64,000 nucleotides of DNA, taken from contig NC_041002.1 of the NCBI RefSeq assembly GCF_004193775.1, positions 15,328,113-15,392,112 on the forward strand, read 5' to 3'. A program made the translations under genes and the position numbers. The stretch's first letter is position 1. Each line of letters starts with the position of its first letter. This DNA is from Glycine soja (Eukaryota > Streptophyta > Magnoliopsida > Fabales > Fabaceae). Below are positions 47,215-58,799 of the stretch, piece after piece. The notes under the pieces are model-generated. The model searched no databases. It was not told the origin of the DNA and saw only the letters and a program-made list of their open reading frames with translations.

Positions 47215-48412
47215 TTCCTGATGATATTTTTTGCTTTTTGATTTATTATTATTATAATTTTGGTTTTCGTACAATATTTCCTTTATGTCTATATATACTG
47301 CTAGTTTTATCTATGAATAGTTAGTATGCTTATCCTGAAGCATTTTGAATAGTTTAACTTATTTTAGATGACATGGTAGTGAAACACTTTTATCTTTCTG
47401 TGAAAAATGGGTGTATGACTTTATTTTGAATTGAATGCATGATTATGATGAAGTCTGTGTTTCCTTTCATAAGTTTGAGCAAGTGTGTATGTTAGACAAA
47501 GAAAGAACAAGAATGTGAACTTGCAATTAGAATTGTTAGTCAGTAGACAGATTGATTGTGAAAGAAAAGCTTGAACCAAAACCAGTGAGAGTGTGACCTT
47601 AAATTGTGAGTGAACGACTAGCTGTGAGTCATAATCTTTGCATGAATCTCTGAATTTTAGAATGAAATGTATAAATGAGGACATGATGAAGGCCATGATT
47701 GTACATACAAAGCTCTTTTGACCAAACAACTTACCTTGAATGATAATTGCATCCTTTGCTCCCTTTTTGAGCTGAATGATATTGTCAAAAAAAATTGAAC
47801 CCTGAACTTAAATAATTACCTCCTGATACCTTGTTTAGATTTTAGGAGAGCATATGGTTTAAGGAAAATTTACTCTAAATTTGGGGGAGGGAAGTCAATT
47901 CGAATGAAAAGAAAAGGGTTAAGCATCAGCACGCATAACAAATAAGTTGTATGTTAAAAAAAAAAGAAAGAAAAGAATAAATTGTGCAATTACAATAAGG
48001 TCAAAAGCAACTTGAGAGGAAAAGATAGTGAGAAAGCTACTGGTATAATACAAGACCATTGGGATAAGTCAAGGATTTGTGCTCTCTTAGAATCTAAGCC
48101 TTTCAATCCTAGAAAAACCGATGAATTTTTGTAGCCAAGCCTCACTACAAACCTGAGAAAGTCCTTCTGATTCTATTTATACATTTCTGACTTTATGTCA
48201 TAAGATGAAATTTAAAGATTGGATCTCTTGCTAGTTGTTATTAATGAATAGATTTAACACTTGTGCTTGAGTGAAATAGTAGCCGTGAGACTGTGGTTTA
48301 AGCTACTTTCCTTGATATCTGTCTTATGCCTAACTTCATCTATCTGTTCAGGTTAAATTTTATTCTTCTCTTTGGATAAATGCATACTTTGTGAAAGACA
48401 AGTGAAGGACCC
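47215..48412 (+). other. 3' untranslated region of element E
   Basis: AT-rich and noncoding, aligned with 2745-3925. A purine tract AAATTTGGGGGAGGG lies at about 47877-47891 (polypurine-tract-like). No 3' LTR follows; at 48412-48417 the sequence changes abruptly to antisense gag of element H. Confidence 0.65.
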
Positions 48413-48416
48413 TGCT

Positions 48417-49588
48417 GGAAACCTGAGAATCCACCGTGATTGTATCCCTGCCTTTGTTGATTCCCCATGTAGCTAACATCTTGCGTTTGCTCTTCAAAAG
48501 GAAAGCAAAGACCAGACTCATGAGTACCACCACATATGGTACAACCTGTGACCTGCAAAACAGAAGGTTGTAAAGCTTGACCATTAGACAAGTTAGTTGG
48601 CAACTTACTCAGGGTTTCTGTCAAGATCTCAAGGTTCCTAGATAGCAAATTATTTTGTGCCAACACAGCGTCTTGTGTTGATAACTCCAGTAAACTCTTT
48701 TTAGTGGGTTGATGCACTCTATCACGTAGAATGGCGTGATCACTGGCAGACATGTTTTCAATCAACTCCATTGCTTATTCAGGGATTTTCAATTTTATTT
48801 TCCCCCCTGCAAAAGCTTCTAACAGCTGCTTAGATTGTGGCCTCAGCCTATCTATGAATATGTTAAGCTAGGTTGGCTCAGAGAGTCCATGGGTGGGGCT
48901 CTTTCTTAACCAACCTCTAAACCTCTCCAATGCTTCACTTAGGGATTCATCAGGGAACTGATGAAATGATGAAATTGCAGCTTTCCCTTCTGTAGTCTTT
49001 GACTCGGGGAAGTATTTCTTCAGAAATTTATCAACAACTTCTTCCCAGGTCTTTAGACTGTTACCCTTAAATGAATGGAGCCACCTCTTGGCTTCTCCTG
49101 CCAAGGAAAATGAAAATAGGCTGAGTTTGATGGCTTCATCTGGTATGCCTGCAATCTTTACAGTGTTACAAATTTCAATGAATGTTGCCAAATGTGCATA
49201 GGGGTCCTCATTTGGTAATCCTTGGAATAAGTTCCCCTGTATCAAATGAATTAAAGAATGAGGGTAGTTTATGTTGTGAGCTTGGAATTTCAAATGTGCG
49301 ATGCTGGTAAAGAATTGTGGTATTGAACTGCTTGAGTAGTCCTCAAGGGTAACCCTTTGCTGGTGTTCATCAGCCATGATAACGGCTTCTGGTAAATATG
49401 TCACGGATTCCCTTGATGATGGTGAATCAGATGATGTAGAATCAGAAAAATGAGCTTCTTCCTCTAGAATGGAAGCTACTGTCTTTGTCTTGCAGTAATT
49501 TTCTTCTCCTTTCGGCTCTGTTCCTTCTTAACGTAGCTTCGATCTCCAAGTCCAGAGGGACTAAATTGCCTATGGGAGATCTATGCAT
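48417..49588 (-). pseudogene. gag of Athila-like element H
   Basis: On the minus strand from MHRSPIGNLVPLD at 49588 the frame passes VTLEDYSSSSIPQF, NYPHSLIHLIQGNLFQGL, ICNTVKIAGIPDEAIKL, AGEAKRWLHSFKGNSLKTWE and SLSEALERFRGWL, then DRVHQPTKKSLLELS, VTGCTICGGTHESGLC and GNQQRQGYNHGGFSGFQQGP, where it ends abruptly. The CTIC..THESGLC stretch resembles a zinc-knuckle remnant. It is better preserved than the E gag; frame breaks lie near 48780-48870 and near 49490. Protease and all downstream parts are missing. Confidence 0.87.
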
Positions 49589-49724
49589 ATAAAACACTAA
49601 CAGAAACAGAGGTTATCTAGTTCAAGAGGAAAACAAATGTGAATTGAAAGCAAATATTCACAGTTAATCAAAGAATAAAGAATAGACACCTAGGACTGAA
49701 CTAACTTTCCAAATATAAAGAAGT

Positions 49725-49742
49725 TCCCCAGCAACGGTGCCA
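49725..49742 (-). other. Primer-binding site of element H
   Basis: Minus-strand TGGCACCGTTGCTGGGGA, two mismatches from the tRNA-Asp PBS of element E, between LTR and gag. Confidence 0.82.
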
Positions 49743-49748
49743 AAAACT

Positions 49749-51147
49749 TGGTCGAGCTCGGCAAGTGCACCGGATCGCGCAAGTAGTATAAAATGGTAAG
49801 AACCAAGTATCAAACTCTCAGGGAACTTGTGTTACTTGGTAAAGCTATATTCAGTGATAGTGTCTAGTATGAAAAGATATGTGTGGACTATGAACAGGTA
49901 TGTAAACTAACTATTAAAAAGAAAAATCACGTGAGTAATGATGTGTAAAGACAAGTAGACAACATGTTGGTCTTCCTAGTAGGTGCCTGATGTTATAAGG
50001 ATATTGTCTACTTAACAATGCTCATGTGTTCTATGGTGTCTCCTGAAATGCTAAACCCCAATCCCTCGTGATAGTCTAGTCTAATCCTGATCAAGCATCA
50101 TCCTTAGATTCCTCTTGTTGGACTAAACTCGACCAGAACCGCATTAAGACAAACATACAAACAACTAGGTTACCGTACCCCGATCCCTCGTGATAATACG
50201 ATAAACTAGCCCTGTCCTATTAAGTTCTAAGAATCAGACCAATTTCCATTATTGAATGATCCTGACAAAGCATGCATCTATGTGATCAAGGCAAAAGCAC
50301 ACTGAAATGATGTACTGATAGCACAGAGAACACATAAAACATCATTAAATTGATATATAGGTATTTACATCAAGTACCTACAAGGAAGAACCAACAGAGG
50401 ATTTAGATCTCCATATCTGGGAAGCTTCCTTTACAACAAAGAGAAGAGAAAAATGAAGGATTGAAGAAATACAAGTAGTGGGGATGTCTCCTCCACCTCT
50501 AGAACCTCACAATCACTCATAGACTCATCTCATGCTCTCAAGATGACTTTCTCTTCAAGCTCAGTTCTCTGCCAGTCTTCGCACAACAAAAGCTCTCAAA
50601 ACCCTCTGGAACTTGGACCCTTCTCTCTCTAGAAATCTCTAAAAATGCAGAAGCTCCAAGAAAAGCCCAAACTCCATCTTCATTTCTGATTTTAGGCTTA
50701 AATAGGTAGCCTTGTTGGTGCTTGCACGCTTAGCGCAAGTCTGGCTCGCTTAGCGTGCATAAGTGAATTTCGGCTTGGCGCTCGTCTTCTTGCTTAGCGG
50801 ATGCATGCAAACGGTGGGCTTAGCAGGATGAGTGCTTGCTTAGTGCATGCGTCCAGCTCATCATTCTTCCAGATTCTTCCTTGCACTCAGCCGCAAGAGT
50901 GGTGCGCTCAGCAGATGGCTTGCTAAGCTGACAGATTGGCTTAGCGAGCAGCTCAAAATCAGCACTTCACAAACTTGCCTAATTAACCTGAAATTGAAAG
51001 GAAATGATTATTAAATACACAAAATGGGAGTACTAAGTATTTATTACCTATATTTAACAAAAAGTAATTACAACACTACAAAATAACCATAAATGGGAGG
51101 AATTAGATACAATTTGCACAAAAGTTAGTCGTATTCATGGACTAAGA
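49749..51147 (-). mobile_element. 5' LTR of element H
   Basis: About 1.4 kb, in the opposite direction to element E's LTR and uninterrupted. On the minus strand it starts near 51147 (degraded TGTTAGTC-like start; + strand GACTAAGA) and ends AGCTCGACCA at 49749. Contains GCTTAGCG motifs at 50730-50945. It serves as the empty-site reference for the E/F nesting at 50085-50095. Confidence 0.85.
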
Positions 51148-51692
51148 GTCACCCATTTGTATGTATAGTTAGGATTTTTAGCATTGGAAAGTGCTTTAAA
51201 GCCTTAGAACTTGATAGAGCAAGCTAGAAAACTGTATGTCTAGGAATGGAGTGCAGCGATCTAGTCCATATTATGTTGTAGACTTAATGCAACTCTTTTA
51301 GGCTCAGTTTGTTGAGGGATCAAGGACGAGGTTTAAAGAGAGTTAGGCCCATTCACTTGAGGGATCTTGGTTTGGGTAATTTCTCAGCATAAGAACACTA
51401 GGTATCATTAAATAGAGAAAAATACATAACAACATCATGGAAAATTCAGTAGAACAACCCAATGCTTTTTACTTGACTGTTTTAATTCTCAAACTTTAGA
51501 TATTTAGTTTATAGTTAACTAGATTTTAACACAAAAGCCCAACATGATATTTATTTCACTTTTGGTTGTATACAAATGTTTGCTCACTGAATATACATTT
51601 TCTGAGTGAAACAAATTCCCTGTGGATATGATACTCGATCTTACTGTTTTATACTACTTGTGCGAATCGGTACACTTGCCGACACCACGAAC
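51148..51692 (+). mobile_element. LTR end of Athila-like element I
   Basis: The last part (51595-51692) resembles the end of E's LTR: CCCTGTGGATATGATACTCG, TACTACTTGTGCGAATCGGT and ...CACGAACA before the PBS. The upstream part to 51148 has no match in the window. The LTR start is not visible, probably cut by element H. Confidence 0.65.
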
Positions 51693-51699
51693 AAGTTTT

Positions 51700-51717
51700 T
51701 GGCGCCGTTGTCGGGGA
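51700..51717 (+). other. Primer-binding site of element I
   Basis: TGGCGCCGTTGTCGGGGA, one mismatch from the tRNA-Asp PBS. Confidence 0.85.
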
Positions 51718-51853
51718 ATTTCTTTCCACTTAGATAGTATATTTCAGTTTGTAGACATTTATTCATTATTCTTTGACTGATTTTGCGAATAATTAGTTAG
51801 GATTTATTTTTCTTCTTGACTTGGTTAATTGTTGCTCTGTTAGTGCTTCTTGT

Positions 51854-52059
51854 ATGCGAGGTAATCCTTTAGTAGGGAATTTAGTTCCATTAGATTTGGA
51901 AATAAAAGCTACTTGCAGGAGAAACAACGCAGAGAGAAGGAGAAAAAAAATTTTGGAAAGGACAGCACAGCCAAGTTTGGAGGAAACTCAATCATCTAAA
52001 TCGTCTTCAACATTTCCAGATTTCAGGGAATCCAAAGTAGGTGCGTCTGAAGCACATAT
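51854..52059 (+). pseudogene. gag N-terminus of element I, truncated
   Basis: MRGNPLVGNLVPLDLEIKA, then RRNNAERRRKKILERTA and a Ser-rich segment: the same N-terminal pattern as the E and H gag (GNLVPLDLEIEA). The frame is cut at 52060 by the LTR of element J and does not resume in the window. Confidence 0.72.
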
Positions 52060-53035
52060 TGATGTAAGCTCCATTGGAGCTTGTAGGCCTAGGATCTTCT
52101 TCATCAATGGATTCCTTTACTTCTTGGAAGATGAATGGCAGCGGAATGGAGAAGGAAGAGAGAGAGGAGACGCCACTTCAAGGAGAAGATGAGTCTAGAA
52201 GAAGCTCACCACCATAGGAGGTCATGGATAAGAGCTTGGAGGAAGAAGGAGATGAATGAAGGGAGAGGAAGAGAAGAGCACACAATTTTGTGCTCTAAAA
52301 GAGCTCTGAAATCTAAAGTTTAATATTCAAATGATCAAAGTTCAAAAAATGCACACACATGACCTCTATTTATAGCCTAAGTGTCACACAAAATTGGAGG
52401 GAAATTTGAATTTCAATTGAAATTTTACTTGAATTTGAAGAAATTGAATTTGTGGAGCCAAACTTTGGAGCCAAAATTTCACTAATTATGATTAGTGAAT
52501 TTTAGTTATGGTTCAGCCCACTAATCCAAGATCAATTCGAAGATTCTCCACTAAGTGTGCTTAGGTGTCATGAGGCATGTAAAGCATGAAGGACATGCAC
52601 AAAGTGTGACTATATGATGTGGCAATGGGGTGTAGTAAGCAAATGCTCACCTCTCCCTCTAAAATTTAATTGGATTGGGCTTCTACCAATTCAATTAAAT
52701 TTATTTCCAACCACACACATCAAATATTCACTTAGTGCATGTGAAATTACAAAACTACCCCTAATACAAAAACTAGTCAAGGTGCCCTAAAATACAAGGC
52801 CTGAAAAATCCTATATTTCTAGGGTACCCTACCTACATTATGGAGCCCTAAATACAAGGATCAAAATTAATGAAACCTTAATCTAATATGTCCAAAGATA
52901 TGTGGGCTCATACTTAGCCCATGGGCCCGAAATCTACCCTAAGGCTCATGAGAATCCTAGGGCCTTCTCTTGCATCTTTGGCCCAATCTTCTTGGAGTCT
53001 TCTATCCATTGCCCTTGGGGGGTAGGATTGCATCA
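52060..53035 (-). mobile_element. 3' LTR of Ty3/gypsy element J (same family as solo LTR C)
   Basis: The + strand reads TGATGTAAGC...GATTGCATCA, the reverse complement of LTR C. On its upstream (right) side lies a purine-rich tract and then an RT remnant, which fixes this as a 3' LTR read on the minus strand. The flank CATAT on the left is not repeated on the right, as expected if the rest of the element continues there. Confidence 0.85.
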
Positions 53036-53048
53036 TTTCCTCCCCCTT
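53036..53048 (-). other. Polypurine tract of element J
   Basis: Minus-strand AAGGGGGAGGAAA directly before the LTR start TGATGCAATCC. Confidence 0.75.
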
Positions 53049-53331
53049 GAAAAGGATTTGACCTCAAATCCAGAGGTTCTTGAAACTCATGGATTCTTTC
53101 CTCAACACCTGTAAAAAGAATAAAAGCATATGTATTAGTGATGTTGGGTATGTTAGAGTACGGTAAGGACGAAAAACCCCTTTCCTGGCCATCTTCCCAT
53201 GAGAGAATATAGTTCCTCACCAACTCAATGGGTAGTGCTACAAGTATAGAAAAATATGGGACAAACCTTTTGTAAAAGTTTGTTAAGATATTGAAGCCCC
53301 AAATTTCCCTAATACTTGGTGGAGTAGGCCA
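53049..53331 (-). other. Internal noncoding segment of J
   Basis: No domain recognised between the polypurine tract and the RT remnant. Any integrase or RNase H that once lay here is gone. Confidence 0.5.
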
Positions 53332-53790
53332 CTAAGGAATGACCTTTATTCTTTTAGGGTCCATGGGAAGCCCTTGATCACTATTTAAAAAGTTAGGGAA
53401 AGTAATGGAATAAAACATACCTTTTTCTTTATTTTCATGTTGATTATTCCAACAAAAAATTACGACAAACCTAAGGTGTCCCACATGAGCACCTAGGTTT
53501 GCATTGAAACAAAAAATTAGATCAAACCTACCTAATGAGTCCCTATGTACACAAATCATGAAGGTGTTGGGTGCATGAGTGATTTTACAAAAGAGTGTTG
53601 CACCATTCAACACATTCATAATACCACCTATCATAGGGATTTGGTGCCTAATAATACCTATTTTAGGCACCAACAAAGAACAAGGATTTAAGCTCTTGCG
53701 AACCAAACCCTCATCCAACAACTCCTTTACTTGAGGAATAACCTCAAGCTCAAGAGGTATGGCGGTGCTAAGGGATGTTTCCCTTGATAG
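53332..53790 (-). pseudogene. RT remnant of element J, internally deleted
   Basis: Minus-strand reading gives IPLELEVIPQVKELLDEGLV, RKSLNPC..LLVPK, VLNGATLFCKI, HAPNTFM, HRDSLGRF and GLPMDPKRIKVIP. These are fragments of a plant Ty3/gypsy RT in the right order, but the central part from the SGYHQ region to the NAP motif is missing, and the YxDD region is replaced by FCFNANLGAHVGH. The catalytic Asp pair is not visible. The product cannot be an active RT. Confidence 0.75.
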
Positions 53791-54324
53791 GAGAAGGTAG
53801 AAAGATTTTTTAAGAAGGAGTGCGCTTTTAATATCACATTTTGTTGCAAAATGATTTTCCTTGTTAACAATCTTCTTGGAGGAATCCTTTTCCTCCTCTC
53901 AATCTCTCCCTTTTTGGCTTTGATGATGTCAAACTGAAGTATGACATTGAGTGCATTTGGAGGGTTTGAATCTTGAGATTGGAGCTTTGATCCTTAGACT
54001 TATCCTAAAAAATTCTTAACACTTAAGATGAGATTAATTCATCATCAACATATTTAATTCATCATCTCATCATATATCATATATCAATACTTATGAAATG
54101 CAATCAATATGCAAATAGGCAGTAGTGTATTTCTTCCCCTTTTGACATTAACAAGGCCAAAAAGTTTGATAATACATAAGACATAACATATTATAATTTA
54201 GACAAGAAATAAAACCAGATTTCATTAAGTCATAAAGCATTACATAAACTTTTATCCAAAAGACACGGAAACAAAAATAAAACAAACAAATCATCAGACA
54301 TCAAAAGCAAACACATGAACACAA
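53791..54324. other. Weakly characterised repeat sequence
   Basis: The part up to about 53960 may continue the J internal region. From 53960 to 54324 it is AT-rich with CATCAT runs (54035-54085) and no recognised feature; it could be the 3' noncoding part of the element whose ORF lies at 54325. Confidence 0.4.
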
Positions 54325-54850
54325 CTACGCTTCATCCTCATGTGGTTTCAGAAGGTTACTAAGGGATAGCCTAGTTTCTATGTTCTCAAGTCTAGTTGTA
54401 ATGTTTTCTAAGGAGATGTGAACTTCGACTTGGTGCTCTTGATGGAGATGAAGGATAACATCCAACTTCTGATTCATAAGAGACTCAAAAGGGTTCCATT
54501 GTTGAGCAAGCTCTTGTTGTGCTTCTTCTTCCACCTGATCTTCCATCTTATTGATGTTTTCTGCTACTGGTGGCTCTCCAGCTATAACCCATTCATGATC
54601 AACATATCCCATCCCATGCTTCTTTAGATGTCTTTCGGTTATCTCATTTTAGGCTTTGGTCTAATCAACTATCTCGTTAGAGACATCGATATTGATGTAA
54701 CCAATGAATCTAGAAGCTAAGACAATGTATGAGAATTCATAATCCACTAGTCGACAACTCTTTAACATAATATCTTCAATCAAAAGTACCCAATTCATTT
54801 AAATACATTATTTCGGCTCATATAAGATTTACAAGTCGTCGTCAATAACT
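54325..54850 (-). pseudogene. C-terminal part of a retroelement-type accessory ORF (tentative)
   Basis: The last 95 codons are open (MGYVDHEWVIAGEPPV... to LKPHEDEA). They contain a heptad-like run, HQVEVHISLENITTRLENI, that suggests a short coiled coil. Upstream to about 54800 the same frame, with stops, reads EDIMLKSCRLVDYEFSYIVL and NEIVD, reminiscent of the C-terminal end of plant retroelement accessory proteins. No catalytic motif. Could also be an unrelated gene fragment. Confidence 0.4.
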
Positions 54851-54860
54851 TAAGCATGAT

Positions 54861-55604
54861 TGTTGGACCTTGGTGCTAGAATGTAGGTAATGAGATACAC
54901 TAGCATCCATAATCCGGAATGATTTATTATAACAAGTTGTTTGAAGCTTAACATATCAGTTTAATCAATTACAGTAGTCTCATAATCGTTTACTTTGTTG
55001 TTTGAGAAATGACTGATTTATTCAGGAGTTTCTGCTTTAATCAATTACCAAGTGGATTAATCAATTACTTATCTCTCGGTTAGTTGTTCTAAAGTGAGCA
55101 AGAACACTTTAATCGATTAATTAGAGCATTTAATTGATTACATTGGTCTTGAGTTGTTTCCAGATGTTGGGAAGAACACTTTAATTGATTACTTCTATAA
55201 TCTAATCGATTACTTCATTGAATTAATCGATTACCTTGTAGATTTAATCAATTACAGGCAGTAATAACTATTTTTTCTATAAATAACTAGCTTGTGTTCA
55301 CTCCAAAACATATCAATATATCAAGAGAATACTCAATATCTCAAAAACAACCCATTAGTCTCTGAATGAGAAATATCTCGTGCTATTCTTGGTAGAAAAG
55401 AGAAGAGACTCACAACTTCTTAATTGATTGGTTATGAAGATCTTTTCTTGGAAGTGATTTGTTTCTTTTGAGTTAAAGAAGATCACCTTCTCAATCCAGC
55501 AAGATTTTTGTGGAAAGATTGGTCAGGTTGTATCTCTCTTACTCGTTTTTCTTGTGTATGGTTTTTACACAATCTTTTTGGTTATGCATGAATCGCTTAG
55601 GGCA
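54861..55604 (+). repeat. ATCGAT-rich LTR-like repeat P, left part
   Basis: Contains many variants of TTAATCGATTAC (54960-55255). It aligns with 59985-60728 (repeat Q). Interrupted by solo LTR L and continued at 56607. A possible start TGTTGGACC lies at 54861, but no TSD supports it. Confidence 0.6.
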
Positions 55605-55609
55605 TGCTA

Positions 55610-56601
55610 TGATGCAATCCAACCAAGGAGGGGACCCATCACCAAAGCCATGGATAGGAGACTCTAGGAAGATTGGACTAGGAATGCAGAAGAAGGCCCT
55701 AGGATTCTCATGAGCCTTAGGGTAGATTTTGGGCCTATAGGCTAAGTATGAGCCCACTTATCTTTGTACATATTAGATTAGTGTTTCATTATTTTTAGGC
55801 CTTTTATTTAGGGCTTGATAGTGTAGGGAGGGTACACCACAAGTTTAGGGTACCCTAGTAATGTAGGATTTTTCAGCCTTTGTATTTTAGGGCACCTATA
55901 CTAGTTTTGCATTAGGGGTAGTTTTGTAATTTTGCATGCATTAAGTGAACTATTTGATGTTTGTGTTGGGAGAGAAGCTCAATCCAATTAAATTTTGGAC
56001 CAGCCTCAGGGGGAGATGAGCATTTGCTTGCTACACCCCATTACCACATCATATAGTCACACTTTGTGCATGTCTTTCATGTTTTACATGTCTCATGACA
56101 CCTAAGCATACTTAGTGGAGAATCTAGGATATGATCTTGGATTAGTGGGATGAACCATATCTGAAATTGACTAATCATAATTAGTGAAATTTTGGCTCCA
56201 CAAATTCAAATTCTAATTCAAATGAAATTTGAATGAAATTCAAATTTCCCTCCAATTTTGTGTGACACTTAGGCTATAAATAGAGGCCTTGTGTGTGCAC
56301 TTTTAAACTTTGATGATTTGAGAAATTATACTTCAAAGTTCAAACATCATTCGCCCTCTTCTCTTTCTCAAAATTTCATTCCCCTCTCTCCCTCTCCCTC
56401 CAGTCATCTTCTCCTACCTTCAAGCTCTTATCCATGGCTTCCTATGGTGGTGAGCTTGTTCTTGACTCATCTTCTCTTTGAAGTGTCGTCTCCAATCACA
56501 TTTCCTCCTTCTCCATTCCTCTACCATTGATCTTCAAGAATTATAGGACTCCATTGATGAAGAAGATCTAAGGCCTACAAGCTATACATGGAGCTACATT
56601 A
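55610..56601 (+). mobile_element. Solo LTR L (family of C), TSD TGCTA
   Basis: 992 bp from TGATGCAATCC to ...GAGCTACATTA, flanked by TGCTA at 55605-55609 and 56602-56606. The last bases (TTA for TCA) have one substitution. The related repeat Q at about 60720-60740 shows the uninterrupted site (AGCTTGCCAGAATAGGG). Confidence 0.92.
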
Positions 56602-56606
56602 TGCTA

Positions 56607-57068
56607 GAATAGGGTTTTCTAGTTTGGGCTAAGAGTAGGGTTCTCTTAGGCTTGCCTTAGTCTTTTTTCCAAGGTGGGAATTGTAGATTGGTTGTGATTG
56701 CTTGTAAGGATTATTAATGCATAGTGAAAATCTAATTATGGTTGTGGATTAGATAACTGGATTAGCTTCTCTAGAAATAAAGAGTGAACCAGTATAAAAA
56801 GATTGTGTCTTTTGTCTCTTGATCTGATGTTTTTCTCTCATTCAAGTATTAATCAAGTTTTTCATAAAGATTCAAGTTTTATAATTGTGAAAGAAAAGAT
56901 GTGAATGAATGATCATGTTTAAGGAAGTATTAATTACATTCGATTCATATATTTGTTTGTGATAAGATTCATACAAAAGTTTTTTTTTGTAACTATGTTT
57001 TTAAAGGTACATTTTGTTTTGAAAACCAATTCACCCCCCCCCCCCCTTTGTTTATTGAGTTCTATCAC
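56607..57068 (+). repeat. LTR-like repeat P, right part
   Basis: Continues repeat P after solo LTR L. It begins GAATAGGGTTTTCTAG, as repeat Q does at 60730, and ends near a run of C at about 57034-57047 and GAGTTCTATCA. The C-run close to the end is common in LTRs of plant copia elements. Exact borders unresolved. Confidence 0.5.
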
Positions 57069-57284
57069 CTTTTTTCAGCTATGACATTGAGTTTTGCAAT
57101 CACAAAATACAATTATACAACCAATGTTCATTGTACCATAATGTAGTTTGGAATAGTGCAAAACATAACTACAAATATCCAAAAACCTTCATTGCAACAG
57201 CACAAAATATCCAACCCCTTCTTGTAGCAAGAAAAACTACTTTATTACAAATTCAGTTTTTTTTTAGTCAATCGGTTTTGTCAT

Positions 57285-58020
57285 CTCTGTGGATGACAAT
57301 TGTGTAGATGCAGGATCGTGTGATTGCGGGTCATCATCCCCAACTTCAAACGACAATCTCTTTGATGGAGTGACAAACAATTATTGATCGGGATCATGGT
57401 AGCTATTGCAGAAAGAGATTGTTGTATGAGAAAAGACATATATGAATATCTAAGAACCATTGTTATTTTCAAAAAAAAAAAAGCCTATGTATTTAACTTT
57501 ACAGTGGCATATTGAATATCTTCAGTTATATCACACATTGCCTTATCAGCTTTAGCGTTGTGCTGGTAAAACAAACATGTTAGGATAAAATAAAAACTAA
57601 TGTAACATTGTAGAGTCATTAATATTATACCTCTTCTAGTCCAAGCTTATCTATAATTTGTTGAATGGTTTGTGCATAAAAATAAAAATTTATAACACAT
57701 GCACTTCTTTAAGTGGGTATAATTTTAACCTTTAAAGCTAAGGTCAAACCTAGCATATTATTGTCTAGGTCTTTTGGATACTGTTTCTGATAATCTTCAC
57801 CGGCCTAAAAAAGATTGTCACAGTTATAAGTCAATGATAGCAAAAAATGAAAACAAATTAGGTAATGTAGCATAACTCATAACATTGAAGAGGTAAATTT
57901 CCTATACATACTTGAATCACTATATCTCCAAGATCAACAGTTGATTTCCCAATGATTTGAGCACAAACACTATCCCAAAATATTAAAATCGCACTGTGTA
58001 TACCATTACAAGATTTTAAA
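57285..58020 (-). pseudogene. RPA1-like (replication protein A large subunit) C-terminal gene fragment with introns
   Basis: Separate minus-strand pieces with splice-like borders read as one RPA1-type C-terminal OB fold. The first, to about 57912, has FWDSVCAQIIGKSTVDLGDI and ends at a GT donor. The second, 57804-57730, has GEDYQKQYPKDLDNNMLGLT between AG and GT. Another, near 57560-57486, has HNAKADKAMCDITEDIQYAT. The last, ending at TGA near 57288, has FVTPSKRLSFEVGDDDPQS. RPA1 binds single-stranded DNA; many plant copies are carried by Helitrons or scattered as paralogues. N-terminal domains are not found in the window, so this is a fragment. Confidence 0.5.
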
Positions 58021-58039
58021 AAATGTAACAACAGTTCTC

Positions 58040-58310
58040 AAACATAAGCCAAAATTGCAGGGTTACCGAAATGAAAGCAACAAAAGAATGACAAAATGAA
58101 TAAAAAATTTAGATGATCATAAGCCAAACTTGCAGAGCAACCCAACCCTTTTTACAATCTCCAAAACCTTAACAACAGATTAAAAAGATAAAAAGAATAG
58201 AACATAAACTAAACTTGCAAAGCAACACACCCTTTTTTACAACCTCCAAAACATTAACAACATATTAAAAAAAGAGAAACATAATAGAACATAAACCAAA
58301 CTTAAACAAC
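58040..58310. repeat. About 82-bp tandem repeat, three partial copies
   Basis: Copies begin at CATAAGCCAAA-like sequence near 58045, 58121, 58203 and a short one near 58289, with AACCCTTTTTACAA and ACCTTAACAACA landmarks. Borders are loose. Confidence 0.7.
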
Positions 58311-58794
58311 AACAAATTTCGGCAACATTGCTCAGCAAACAACTTATCTCTCTAGTCTTTTAAATTTTCTCTTTTTTTTTCTTCACACACAATAAATGAA
58401 ATGAAAGGCCTATCAAAACCATAGATTTAAAAATTCAAAATAAGATATATAAAGCATCAAACATTGAAAGCAAATAGTGAGATATCAGAACATGAAACAC
58501 AAACATTAACCATTAACCATGAGAATAAAAGGAGATTATAAAATAGGGCAACATATACCTCCATTTGATGTTCTCCTATGCCAGTCCTTAACCAACAAAA
58601 CTCTAAGAACAAATGAAAGAAACACAATGAGTAAATTGTTAGAGATAGAGGGAGCAGCAACATGGAACAACCTAAGGCTAAAGCTTGAAGCCCAAGGAAA
58701 AGTTTAAAGGAGCTTTAGAAGATGTTTTGGCTTTTACATGCCCAACTCTTTTGAGTGTCATTTGTATTGGTTGTTAATTTGATTGTTGCATCTT
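58311..58794. other. No gene recognised
   Basis: AT-rich. Contains a T-run near 58370 and short open frames without recognised motifs. Its right end is the target of the solo LTR at 58800. Confidence 0.4.
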
Positions 58795-58799
58795 AGTAC

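Noticed and set aside
24758..51147. E and H as one element with inverted LTRs inserted together
   Set aside because: Outer flanks (TGCCC on the left, GTCAC on the right) do not match as a TSD, and H is less decayed than E.
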